Positions 1 through 13,232 of a stretch of 64,000 nucleotides of DNA are shown piece after piece. The stretch lies in contig JACAXG010000063.1 in assembly GCA_018881555.1 (NCBI GenBank), positions 4,427,930 to 4,491,929 of the forward strand, in the 5' to 3' direction. The DNA comes from Amblyornis subalaris (lineage: Eukaryota; Chordata; Aves; Passeriformes; Ptilonorhynchidae). Each line of letters begins with the position of its first letter. Within the stretch, counting starts at the first letter, position 1. The position numbers and the translations under genes are program-made. The notes under the pieces are model-generated. The model worked only from the letters and a program-made list of their open reading frames with translations, made no database searches and was not told the origin of the DNA.

Positions 1-3000
1 CTTCAATGCTCTTTGGAGTGCTGGCCACGTATGACATAAAAAGTAAGGCTGCAGATAGCACAGGTTAAAGGATTTCTGAACTCGGTTATGTCCTGTTGGC
101 CGGGGNTTGCTACTGCCCCAGATGCAGCACCTCATCCAACACTGGATGGCCANTGTCATGCAAAGTAAATGGATCATCCTAAGTCATGCTCTTTACTGAA
201 ACTGAACATTAAAGCACTCAAAGTATTGAATTATTTTAAAACCATTCACTACTTCTGTGTGAATTGTTTAATGTGTGTGTGGAAATAGAAAATAGCAGGA
301 GTGGAGCCATGTCTTCTACCAGTTCAATACTTGTTGAATGTACCCTTGATAGCAGAGGTTAGTAATAATCAGAAGGAAAATAGGACTTAAAGGAAGATAC
401 ATACATAGATTAATACTTGAGAAACTTTATCTTAATTTAACTTGATTTCCTGTCTATCATGGGATGTTAATTTTTAACCTTATACTTTCTGTATGCGTTA
501 TAGTCCCCCTTTTAGAAGCATTTTAGTCTTTATGAAAAAGGCTCAAGTACTAAAGAAGCTTCTGCATACCAAAGAAAATTACACCAAGAACTGGCTTGCC
601 TCAGAATAAAAAAACCCCTGATGCTGCAGGTTATTTGTAGCTTGAACGTATCTAGTTTCTACTTCCAAATTTAGGGTGTTTCTTCTGCTGGAACTGAAAG
701 TCACCTTTCCTTTACTCTCATTTAATTAGGTATTTAGCATTGCATTTCTCTCTTTTTTTTTTTTAATCAGTGTCCAATGTTCTTAGGACAATTGAATCAT
801 ATTTTCAATCAACATAGGTATGTTTATAAGCCACACTTACAAATACACATTACATGTCCATTGTCAAGTTCTATCACCCATAAAATTATGTCAACTGATA
901 TTGTTTATATTACCATCAATTACTTGTTTTCTTATTGCAGACCTTCTCAGATTTTGTCTGATTTTGCCTCTGTCAGTGTTACAGTAACTATTCTTAAATT
1001 CATGATCCATACCTTTCCCCAGTTTAGATATGGATATATCTATTTTTAGTCCATTTGATCCCACAAATTGGTAAAAATGCTACTTGATCAAAAATTTCTT
1101 TAGCCATCCCAGGTATATCCCTGAATTATTGGATGACAACCAAAGCTGTAAACATATTTTTGTGTAAAAAACTAATTACAAGTGGGAGTCAAGAGGGACA
1201 TATGTCATCACACAATGCAAAGAATCAGTAATAGAATAAAGGGACTTAAAAATTTAAAAAGGTTGTAAATTTCTGCTCTCAATATATTGACTATAGCAAA
1301 ACCTTCTAACAGCAGTGTCTGAGCAGGAAGTTTGGCAGGGCTCACAGTAATCCGGCCTGAAGTAAATAAAGGTGTGGGCAAGTTTCAAAACATCTCGGGT
1401 GGTGACAGGGTCAAAGCCTAGCACTCTCCTACAAGTGGTGAAAAGAAAATATTCAAATGCTTGAAATACTGTTCTTCAATGGGAAAATTAAAAAATAACA
1501 CAATGGCCTGAATCCAAAAGGGTACAGTAGCTGAAAAAGAATTCCATATAAAGAAAAAAATAAAATCAGTAAATTCAGTAAGTGTTTATATTTGGAAGGC
1601 CTTAGTGCCAGATGGTTTTCTGGCAATGACTTGTTGCCAACCCTATTCCTTCTAAAGATAAATAATATCAAAGAGGCAGCTTTTGGTCATGAGAAACAAA
1701 CACAAAGCTGGTCAAGACTTCAGAGAAACAGATGGTGAAAGGCTGCACTGGATCATACACAGTAGCTATGCAAGGGATCAAAATCTGATATTATGGATTT
1801 CTGTGGCAGAGTTAAATCAATCAGGAGAAATAATTTCATTCACAGGGTTGACCATCTTGGCTCTCAGACAGCAAGTCCAGGTTTACACTGGCCCTAAGCT
1901 TATTCACCCTTGAACAAACAAGTATGACACTAAAAATCAGGGTAAAATCAGACCACAAAGCATGACAAATAATGTTTGACTTTGAAAAGTCACAGCAGTA
2001 TTTTGTCTTTCATGAAGAACTTCAATCTTTCAGTAGCTTGCAGTTAATATCCTGAAAGCTTTTTCTGAGTTAAGCTGTGTTTTTCTTCCANTGATAGATT
2101 TTGTTTCTATACTTTCTGTATTCAGAGTGATTGAGTGGATTAGAAGTCACTAGCTACTCACATGGGAGAAGACTCTTCATCTGGTTAAGTATTATTCCTG
2201 TTCCAAACACTGCTGGACCAATATGCCAGAACTGGTAATGCATATTGAACAAAATCCAGCTTGTGAAGAAAGCTGTTTGTGACACAAGCAAACAAGACAG
2301 CTGTGATTACACACGTGACACGACGGAATTATTTCTCTACAGAGCAACAGAACTGTGTCAGCTGGAGGTCCTAAATTTAAACCGAGCAGCATCAGGTTTC
2401 AGATATGCACCAAAACCACCTACATGTCAATATTTATTTGGTCTTTTGGATCTGTAGATACATTCGAAAGGAAGAAAGATGCTCAAGGACAGCAGATGTA
2501 CTGAGTTTTAATCCCAGTTCCTGTCTGGGTAAACTTGGCTTCTCCTCTCATCTTCAACAGGATGTAAAAGTATTTAGAAATATTTCTTCTCTGTGAAGAA
2601 GGCTTTACTCATGTGATTACTGGGTTAAGAGGTAAAGATTAATGATTGTAAAGTGCTTTGAAATCCAANATGAAAGGTAAAGGTATTATGCAAGAATGAT
2701 TATTTTACACCACTTAATATCATTTGTTCACGATGATGTGATGTAATATAATGAGGAAGGAAGTATTCTTAAACTAGACACCGAGATCTGGCAAGGGAAC
2801 TTGTATTCTGGCTGCAACAAAATTTTCATGCCTGTATTCTACATAGCTACATCACAGACCCACACCACAAAATACAAGTGATAATATTTTTTTTCCCCCA
2901 TGGTGTTGTTAAGCAGAACTAATNTGTGTTTGTGATGAGTGCAAAACTGCTTGGATATATGTACACACCATATAACACATCATAACAAGGCTATCATNAT

Positions 3001-6000
3001 ATCAAACAAGATAACATCATTTCTGCAGGTCTGAAATAAGTGGCAAACCCTGTGGGAAAAAGAAATACCTTTTTTTGCACATAAAGTCTTTCAACCTAGC
3101 ACGTTGCCTGCTTTTACTGGGCCTCCAGCCTTTCTGGTGCGATAGCAGATTTGCAGNACACGGGAAAAGGACTCACCGCAAAAAAAAAAAGAAAAAGAGA
3201 TTTTGTGGTTTTCTGCCTAATCTTCGATCACCTGGTTCCTGTATNTTCAGGGCATCCCTCTCCCACTGTGGGTCATCCTGTATCTCCTGCCAGCTGGTGG
3301 AAGAAAAAACATGCCAAATCTCTCCCTGGATCACTTCCCCAGTTCTGCTTGCCACACCTGTGAAACAAAGGGAAGTTTCTCCTGGCACAGGGAAAGCAGA
3401 GAAGTGAAATGAAAGGATACAAGTGGATGGAGGTGGTGACCTCCATGTCGCTGCAAGAGGTGACCCACTTGTCTCAGGCAGGCCCTGGCAAATCCCTGAT
3501 GTTCCTGCATGACATGGCCTCACACACTATATAAGTAAATCCACCTCTCTGTGTGCAGCCACACAGAGGAAATATTTACACAGCTAAGCATTTGGATTAT
3601 GAAAGCATAAATAAAGGGAAGGCTACTGGAGCCACTGTAACCCATCAGAGGGGTGCCAGGCTGAGCAGGGTGAGCTGCACCATGTTATGTCACGTGCCCT
3701 GGATGTGTCAGGGGCAGAACGCTGAGCTCTGCTTTTAGGCAAACCATGCCCTCAGTAAGCACTGGCAGCATCTTAATCCCTTTAGTATGGCTCTGATACA
3801 CTGAGCACCAAAATCTAGGGCAGCCCTCTGAAGTAGCTGGATCAGGCTCTAATACTCCTTTAGATCATAATCCTGCAAAGATTTAACATTTACAAATAAC
3901 TTTATCATGTGAGTGGTTAAGTGGGATGTTGGAGGACCAGGGTCAGAACTGGAACATTCAACAATTTCCAACTTTGGTTGTATCTATTAGGAATACAGCA
4001 GAAACAAGAAAAAAGTTGTTAGGGTGACTGCTGAGAGAATCTGAACCTTAGGAATATGCAGTATTTTGGGACTTACATATCAGCTTAAGTTCACCCACAA
4101 CTATTCAGTCCTATCAGCCTCAAAGGATTTTAATCAGCATGCAAAGCTAAGTACATCTGCAAAAGATAAGGCNTGTAGCAGTCATTCTTCTGACACAAAT
4201 ATTCTGCATTCTGCTCTGACCCAATGCCTATTCTAGTGTTTTTCCACTTTTGTTTCTAAGCCTCCTTTTTCTTTTTTAACCTTCATCCTCTAAACAGGAT
4301 ACCTTCCTGGATACCACAGCATTCAAAGGCCGTGAGTCTTTTCCCTGTAACAACTGTCAAGAGATAACACTAGAAACAGGAGAGCTGAAAAAGAGAAGCT
4401 ACTCTTTAATTGAGAAGCTGAGCAGTGTTTACAGCTCTCAGCTGAGTTAGGCTGCCCTGCCCTTACCACCTCAAAAATTTTGGCTGGGGATTTGGCCTCT
4501 TACCTTCTGTCTTAAAACAGTGGAAGTTTAATTTAAGGGAAAATAGTTGCATTTCTTGAACAAGTTTTGTATGGTTTTGCTCGGGGGAGAAGAAACTGAG
4601 CAGACAAATGTGTCCAAACAAAACATATTCTAAAACGTTGCGCAGATTATACATGTGTCAGGTGAGAAGTATTTTCTCAGTCACTGCTAGGTTTGATATT
4701 GGATAATTAAATAGATTATCTAATTTTCCATGAGTATTTCTGCCTGGGGATCTGCTACAGCCCTGCTGTGTTTAGGTTGGTGTTTGTCATCAAAAAGGCC
4801 CTGCTCTGTTGCTTATACATCTTCTCTCACAGAGAGAATAAACACTTGCAGAAAAATGCAAAGCATTCTGAAAATAAAAGAGGAAGAAAACAGCTACATA
4901 GACCTAGAATCTGGTTGATTCAATTTATGCATGAAGCATGAATGTCAGTTATTGCAAATATTTTTTTACATCTTCATTGTAACNAAAGTAAGACCAGAAA
5001 AAAAAGCTCTCAACAGTAATTACTGCTGGTTTTGTAGATCAGTATACAATTAAGATTCGGACACTATTGGAAAAAAAACTGGGCAAGAGCAGAGTATGAA
5101 TGGTAAGTTCATAAATTCCTGCCTGTCTGAAAACTACGTGTAAGTGTTCAAATGCCGAACGGTGCAGTATTGCTTGTACAAAGGAACAATCTTTAGCATG
5201 TTATCAAGAATCCAACTTCGTTCAGAATCTGTCCTTTGTTTATAAAATAAATCCATCTATGTTGTAAAATCACATGTCAAACGTACTTGCCCTGGTGAGG
5301 GAAACATTTGGTTCGGATGTTTCTTTAGAAGTCATCACTTCCTGTTGTCCTTCTGCGTTCATTTCTGGCAGTTGCGTAATGAGTCAGCTCTTTTTTTATA
5401 GGCTGCAGCGATACAGTGCTTGTAAAACTGAGGTTGTGAAATGAAAACTGTTTTACAACACCATGTCCCTGCTTCCACAGCAAATTCACAGCTAAATATG
5501 TCTGCTGTGTTTGTATATTGGTTTCACTCCCGATAAACAAGTGAAATTCGCCCTCTATCACCACGGGTGGTTTGATGCAAAATTCAAGGTTTTAGACAAA
5601 CTTTCACATGAAGGTAATTGATTCAAAACTTCAATCTTAAGGTCTTGAAAAGCTGCACAAGTCAGAAATAGAGTAGCAGAAGCTAAATGCAGAAAATGTT
5701 GTAATGTAATAAAAAACCTGTCCTTTCTAAATGATGTTGTTAGAGTTCATCAAGTCCCACNTGTGCTTAAGTCCTTGCAGACTGCAGGCCCATAGTAATT
5801 CTTTTCCAAAGTTTCAAACAAGTTTCTAAAATTTAGTTTAGACAAAAGAAGAATCAAGACAGTCATTAAAATATCTTTCTATACTTTCTGTCTGAAGAGT
5901 CAAAGGAGATGCTACCATTATTTACTACAAAAAACACTGTGTTAGTTAGGTTAGAACTAAAAACTTGAATGAGAAGTTATTTGTATAAAATAAAAATGAC

Positions 6001-9000
6001 AGGGTACAAAAATAGGTTGCTGTTTTCAAGCACAACTGCCTGGAAGGAAAAAAAAAACAGATCCAAACAAAACCTTGAATGTTGGTTTGGGGTTTTTTTT
6101 ACAATTCTATGTCTAATAACAAATTTTATCTTAGAAAAGTTACACAAATCCTATTTTTTCTAGTCATTCTTTAAAATACAGTGTTCTATGTAGGGGTTTC
6201 CCAGTAACCAAAGGCCACACTCATTAAGTAGCTCAGATATTTCTGGTTTAGAAAAACTCATAAGCAGGAGATCATCTGACCAGCCCATAAATACATTTAA
6301 TTTTTATAGTAATTAGCTAAATTATTAGTCACATTTCTAGATATGTTGAAAACAACCATGTGCCTAAGACAGCACAGTCAGTAAGTATGTCCAAATAGTC
6401 ATTAAATTCCTAATTCAAAATTTTCCAGTAATCCTGTTTTTGTTGCTTTCCTGCTAATAAGCAACAAACAACAATGCATGAAATACCATTGATCCCAAGA
6501 ATTTTATAGCCATGGCCCTAGTCTGAAGCTCTCCCATAATAAGTATGTCTGTAATTTGAGTTTCACATAAAACTGAGCAGGTTATTAAGGGCTTTTGGCA
6601 ACCACAACAGCTTGATATGGAAGCTATTTTCGTGTTTATTTTAAGGTAAAAAAATCCAGAAGCTGGAGTTCAACAAAAAAANCCTGCCAAAAATCATGAC
6701 ACTCATGATATCGTGAAAATCCAGTGATGAGACATATGCAAAAATGAACTGCTACAAGGTGTTTAAAAAGCTGCTTATTTAGTTTTGTCATGACCCGGCA
6801 AATAGACCTATCCAACAATTTTAGCAGGCACGACAAAAGGGCTCTTTTATCAGAAGGAATTAAGGTAAGAGAGGCAGGCTGAAAAACAGAGTCCTGAGAG
6901 ATCAAAAGGAAAAAGGAAACTATTTGCTTGCCTTCAGGAAAAGGAAAACCTCATTTAGCTAAGCACGCAGGAGAAAAGGCAGCACGTACAGAGCTTGAGA
7001 AGTTCCATCCGTGGTACAATTTATCCTCTTGATTTCATCAAATAGNGACTGACTGGACATGCACATCAGGAGAAGTAGCTACATTCTGTTCCCTGCTGCA
7101 GTCACGCAGCAACCAGAGCAAAATCAGAGCTTAACCAGCCACTGCTGTTTCACCTCCCTGTGCTCAAACACGTTCGTGTTTATGTGGATGGAAAGTCAGC
7201 AGTGTTTGTNCCATATTTCCTCCATTGCTGCATCTCAGGCCTTTCCTGTAAGACAGATTCAAGGCTCTGTGGAGAGAAGAACAAGTGATACCTTGGGGAT
7301 TTAAATGGTCCCCCCACTTCCCTGAAGAAGTGCTGTAAAGGTGAGCTGTGAGTGCTCATCCGGCTGTGTTCTAGCCCTGTCCTCACACGTAGCCTCCATT
7401 CACTACAGCTGGATTTCACCACAGCCACTGGGCCAGAGTGCAGCTGCTGGGTTTCAAAACATTTGCAGAATGTTTGGATATAATTCTTTGAAGAGGATTT
7501 AATTTTCTTAATGAGTCTGAGTAAAATCATTAGCTTCCAGAGTGGCACCAGGAATACTTCAGGAGATTTTATGAGGTATAATTCAGCAGAGCAAAACAAC
7601 ACAGACAAAGTCACACTTGTTGGACACATGATCTCGGAAGAGAGTGAGCTGTTCCTCTAATATTTCTACTGCACAGTGTGTTTTTAAAACAATGAACAAA
7701 CCAATNACACTGATTGGTTTTACCNCACCAGAAACTATACATAAGATTTTTCTTAACAATATAATTAATATTCCTTCTCACCTAATGACTTTACCATAAA
7801 CGCCCATACTGAAGTGCCTTCATCCCTGAAACCAAATTAAGGAATTATTTTGGTAAGTGGAAAAGTGGAAATCTTATGCCTTTGGAGCCAGGTCCTTCTC
7901 AGTGTTCAGTCAGCATNTATAGCATTTTCTTGCTCTGTTTCAGTGGCCAAAGATATGGATACTGCTCTCTGGGAAATGACTGTCCCAGTGCCTGCGTGAA
8001 CCGCATCAGCCACGAGTCCAGCAGTTCTGGAGTCCAAGTGAGGGAAGCACGACTTAGTGGCATCATTCTCCACGTCACTCTCTGCCTGACTCACCTTTCT
8101 GACACTTTCCCTGCCCTGGCTGCTCACACATGCACTCTGCCAGCTGCCTGGCCTCTCTCAGCAGAACGCGGCTTGTGCAAGCAGNAGTCTCTTGCAATCT
8201 CTCAGCGGGAAGCAGGAGGCCCGTGGGAACAGTGGCACCCTCCAGAACAGGGCAAAACACTCCCTAAAATAACCGTACGTGTGACCTGCTGTAAAAGCTG
8301 GCCCTCCTGGGGTTTATTCCTCATTGCCTCGTGCCTGGCAGCAAAGAGCACGACCCTTTCAAATAAGCACCGACTTAGGTGGCAGGGAGCCATAGGAAAG
8401 GTAGCACTTCAGGCTAGCACTCCCTTTCCCCTGCTCTAACCTCTATAATCAAATACCAAAAAGAATGAAAACAAACTGTGGCTGCAGCCAATGGTGCATT
8501 ACATTTTCTGTTCTCACCAGCACATTTCATAGGTCACTGTTTGGCCAATGAAACATAACACCGTGCTCCCTCACCACGTCCCCCTTGCCCCCCTTCTAAA
8601 ATTTGAAAACAGGTATCTTCTTCCAACCAAAATACTTTTAACTCCTGAACTTCACAGAAAAAGCAGGTCACAAGCTGACTCGTCAGCAGCCTGGACTCAT
8701 AAAGAGCCTGGACAGGACATCAGGTCACATAAGTTATAAATGCCAGGTACAGAGATACTCACCACCCAAGGAAACAGGTGTGTGTGTTCTTAAGGTTTGC
8801 TGTGATTTATGAAGTAATAAACATATCATGCCAGGCCAAAATGTCCTGGGCCTGATCTTGCACTGCTTATGATCATGTACATCTATATACATCTTCTACA
8901 GCCCATGCCCAGTATGAGCTTTCAAATAAATCAACGCAGAAGGGGGTCATATCCCTTGGTGTGAGGCATAAACACACAACAGTTGACTTTTAGAAGCTGA

Positions 9001-9330
9001 CCTGCTAAGTTCACTGAGGGTGAGAAGGACAGTTGCTAAAAAGAGTCTAAGCCTTTATCCAAACAGTTTGTATTCCAAGCATGCAATAGACAGAAAAAAT
9101 GTCCTTTGCAGTTACTATTTGGCACCACCAGCTGGATACTTAGAGCACCACCAGCTCTAAGGAACTAAAATTGAGATTTTTTTTTACTGCTTAAAACTGG
9201 AAATACCAGCAGTGTGATGTTGTGGTTTATAGTCCCGTACTTTATTTTGTTTTGCTNGTAATGTGTAAATACCTGGTGCCCTCTGCACAAGGGAGGGACT
9301 CTGTTGAATTTCATTTGTGTCAAGCAGCAG
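1..9330. other. Intergenic, no gene recognised
   Basis: Non-coding DNA upstream of DKK3, mostly AT-rich, with a moderately GC-richer patch at about 7880-8440. No ORF resembles a known family and none has flanking splice signals that build a gene model. By mammalian synteny this is the DKK3-MICAL2 interval. Single Ns recur every few hundred bases. Confidence 0.7.
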
Positions 9331-9432
9331 CGTGGTGGGTTGACACTGGCTGGACACGAGGTGCNCACCAAAACTGCTCTGTCACTCCCCTCTTCAGCTG
9401 GACAGGGGAGAGAAAATACAATAAAAGGCTTC
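9331..9432 (+). mobile_element. Avian endogenous-retrovirus LTR-like fragment
   Basis: About 100 bases resembling a dispersed avian ERV LTR sequence: GTGGTGGGTTGACACTGGCT, then a CACCAAA(A/G)CTGCTCT(G/A)TCACTCC-type stretch (9366-9392), then AGCTGGACAGGGGAGAGAAA. Similarity is lost after about 9432, so this is a truncated relic with no coding capacity. Recognition is from memory of the repeat family; the family name is not assigned. Confidence 0.5.
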
Positions 9433-12400
9433 TTTACACAATACGTACCAGAGTCCCACGTGGAAAAGGATTGTCCATCTCACCTGCNTCCTCACTCCTA
9501 TGGATGCAAGAGTTAGTGCAGAAGGAACTTGGTCCCATTGCTCCCAGCCACAGCAGCAGTAGGTTCTGGGCAGGCAGCCCAGCCCTGTGTGTGTCAGGGC
9601 AGACGCCCCANTGTGGAGGATGCTTCACCTGGGCAGATCTCTGTAGCACGTGGTTGTTTCCTGCAGGGCTGTTTCTGACATCTGAGCTAGCAGGGGGCTG
9701 CTAAGAGTGACACTGGGAAAGTAAGGGAAAANGTATTAGAAATCCACATATCAGCTCACAGGATTTTTCGCAAAGCCCATCCTACTACAGTTGGAGTTTA
9801 TGACAAACTTGCACTTTGTTGCTGTCATAAGCACTTGGCATGTTTCTCTCCTTAGGCGTAATACACAANGTGAGCAAAGCAGGAGCAAAACATATAATTA
9901 AATTTTATTCTTGTAACAGGATATACTAGAAGTGTGTAAGCTGAGNGATGCACAAACCTTGGTTCTTAATGCAGAGCAGTATGAACATAGCAGTCACCCA
10001 GCAGGGTTCTACTGTCCTTATCCCTCTGCCAGGGGTGATGAACACCATGAAAGGAAATAAAAATGACGTCCCATGGATTCAGAACAGGTGTGGTGGTGGC
10101 AGGAGATTGTATCTCTACTCCCAGTCCTGGAGGCAAAACTCCTGCATACAAATGTTCATTTTGCCTGAAATTGGGTACTCCTCTCTGCTTAAAAGGTGAA
10201 ATGGTTCTGCTGCAAGCACAGGAAGAGAAGGGTGACCAACTGCATGAGATACCAAATTTTATGTCCAGTAAGCTCAAGGGCACCATCCCTCTCCCCAGAG
10301 GCTTTTGGAGTGAGCAGTCAGCCCTTAAATTTTTCAGGAGTCACTTCAGCTTCTCAGACTGAATAGCTGTGCAGTGCATGGCAGGCACACATAGTCCAGC
10401 CCTGAGGAAGCAGGTCAAGTGGCACAGTGACAAGGACTGAGCATGGAAAAGGATTAGAGAGGCTGAGTCAGTCATAGTAAGCAATGATTAACTTCAGGGT
10501 TCTCTGCTTTTGGCATTCAGATCATGTAAAATCATGGGATTACTGCAGTGCCAGTCAGCCCTGTGTCTGGGCCCTTCCCTTCGCAGCAGGCACCACGGAG
10601 GAGGCAGATCCAACCAGCTGAATGAAAAGCAAAAGCTGAAAATGCATGAAAGGTATTCACAATAACTTCTGCTTCACTGGAAACACTGCTACACCTATAA
10701 ACAAATAAACTATAAATTTTGGCACAAGAGGGGCCCGGGACTGGAACAGCAGGAATGCTGCAGGTCAAGATTAATGTGCACTGGCAGAGCTGCACATGGA
10801 GAAACATGCCTGGCACCTGTCCCCACGGTGCCTGCCTGGAGTGAATGACAGTAATCCCCTGGTTTCACAACCACAGCATTCAAACCTGCATTTTAAAACA
10901 ATGCCTCGGAGATTGCNAACCATTCTGAGGGAGATTTTGCCNAGAAGAAAAAACATGCATACGTNGGACAAGCCAGAAAGCAATAGGTATTTATAAATGT
11001 GCTTGTAGAGGAAAGGTTTTACCTATTCTTAGGAATATCTATGTGTATATATATGTGTGTATAAAACTATGTGTGTTCCATGTGTTGATAATGGGATAAG
11101 CATTAAAAGGTCAGACAAAAGAGATAAGGACTTTTTACAATTCCAGCCACCTGAGGTGCTGCATAGTTCCTCCTAGAAAACCTTCTCAATTTCTACCTGG
11201 AGTGTTCTACAGCGTGGATTTACGGCAGCAATTCCTAGCCAGGGTGGGATGATGGAGAATCTGAAGCCTTGCTGACAAATATCAGCAATAGGCATCTGAT
11301 TAGTTAGATGCCATTTTGTTATTCAACCATCCTTAAATAACTATTACACCACGGCAGCCACTAATCCTTTCTGAGAAAGACAAGTAAGAAAGCATTAATT
11401 GGGTGACCCTTACATGAGTACTGTACTTTCTTTGGGACTGAATGTACTGCGGGTTTTGCTGTGCTGTATTCCTTCCTGAAATATTCCTCGCTAAGCCCTA
11501 ACTCTATTAATGTCAAAACTCCTTCTAATTTTAGTGGGTCTAGAAAAAACTTTTTTTTCGCATCAGCTGAGAACAACTCCCTCAAAACCAGGATTTTACA
11601 GCCATGTTTTACGTTAGGATAATACTGTATTTTCACATTAATTTGTCTTGAAGACAGTAACAAGTATGTACAAACATACCAGCTCTCAAACCCTAATAAA
11701 ACTCCTTATGTAGAATATATTCTGAGAAAAGCAATACCTTTTATTGTGGGGAGGGTATGTCAAGCCTGAAAACTTTTTAGTGTTCTTCATTTCTTTTAAA
11801 ACTCAATCAGAAAATTTCTAGACAAACCATCAGAGATATTTTTGGGTTATTAGGCAGAATGGACTCCACATTCTCTGTAGTGAGAAAAGCAGTCTCTCAT
11901 TGAAAGTCCGNATTAAATATTGTATGTGGTTTTGGAATACCCATGTAAAATTTGGAACAATTTTACAGACAGTAGAAGGTTCCTGCTTTTGTTGTTTTCT
12001 TTCAGGAAGATAACAGATGTGCAACTGCTATAAAAACAGTGGATAGNCAGTGTCCTGGAACGCCAGAGGAGTGTCCTCAGCCCAGGGACACCCACTAGAT
12101 GGNGATATTTCCATAGGACACTCCGGCTCCCCGGCAGTGTTCAGTGTGCCTCGGCTGTATCCATACCTGCTCATTCACAATTCAGATTCTTGAATTTTGG
12201 ACAGGGTCAGCGCTATTTTGTTATAAATACTAATCCAGAGCAGTAACAGGCAGTTTGGGGCAGATTTTCTCTTTAAAGAGCAGCCAATCCAAATAATTTT
12301 TCTGCATGAGAAAGAGCAGATGAACATGTGCATTTGAGCACACAGACACACAAGCACACACATACTTGCACACNTAGATGTACTCGAGACCCTAAATGGA

Positions 12401-12845
12401 GCACAGATCCTACTGCTCCTTAGTTGGAGTAAGTGCTTCTACAGCCTTTGAAAAGTTAGGCAACTCAGACATGCAAGAATTTGGGCACAGNCTAATTTTT
12501 CAATGGCCTTATGCTTTTTGTTAAAATTTAAACTCAGTTGTACGTTTTAGAAATATTTCAGGTTTGCTTGAAAATCAGAAACTTTAATTTTGTTTACATG
12601 GGAGATCCTTTTCAGCAGCCCACTATTTTTCAGTCTGTAAGAATCTGGTTGGTACCTCCTATGCCATGGGGTCCACAAAGAATAAGGCCTACACAGAGTA
12701 GTCTCTTATTCTAANAAAAAGAAACTACAGAAATGCTGAGCTTTATGAGGTCCTTTTTTATTTATAGNTGCTAACATCAGAACATGGAAATACGTGTTCT
12801 TTCTCCAATATTTAATTTGTGCTCTCTCCACCTCTCTACCTCTCT

Positions 12846-12885
12846 TGTGTTGCTAATGTGTTGCTAATGTGTCGCTAATGTGTCA
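12846..12885 (+). repeat. 11-bp tandem repeat (TGTGTTGCTAA)
   Basis: Three full copies and a partial fourth. The third copy has a T to C change. Confidence 0.9.
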
Positions 12886-13090
12886 TACCCAAAATAACTG
12901 AAGAAGGAGTTGTTTGGGGTTTTTTGAAATCACTTACAATTAAAATGATCTTTCTGTGTGCCTCAGGGAAACCAGGTCGTACATGAACTCCACAGGTCCT
13001 GCATGAACTTCACACACTCCAGAGCACAAACCAGATTCCAGAGACCTAGGAAATCATCACACATACCACTGAGCTGAATCACTGTGTAAA

Positions 13091-13149
13091 TGTTATCTTT
13101 GTTAACTATTTATTCCCTAAGTGTTATCTTTGTTAACTATTTATTCCCT
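13091..13149 (+). repeat. 31-bp tandem duplication
   Basis: Two copies with an identical 28-base core (starting TGTTATCTTTGTTAACTATT) and a period of 31 bases, so a recent duplication. It creates the repeated peptide in an otherwise random ORF. Confidence 0.95.
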
Positions 13150-13209
13150 TGCCCCTACAACCTGGAGAAGAGCACAGGAACCCACACCTCGCTATCAACA
13201 GGGACACAT

Positions 13210-13232
13210 TTCTTTTCTTTTCTTTTCTTTTT
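13210..13232 (+). repeat. (TTTTC)n simple repeat
   Basis: Four to five pyrimidine pentamers, followed by a short GT run. Confidence 0.85.

Noticed and set aside
7876..8439. 187-codon plus-strand ORF
   Set aside because: Contains Ns, is mirrored by three minus-strand ORFs, shows no domain, and sits in a GC-richer patch where chance ORFs are longer.
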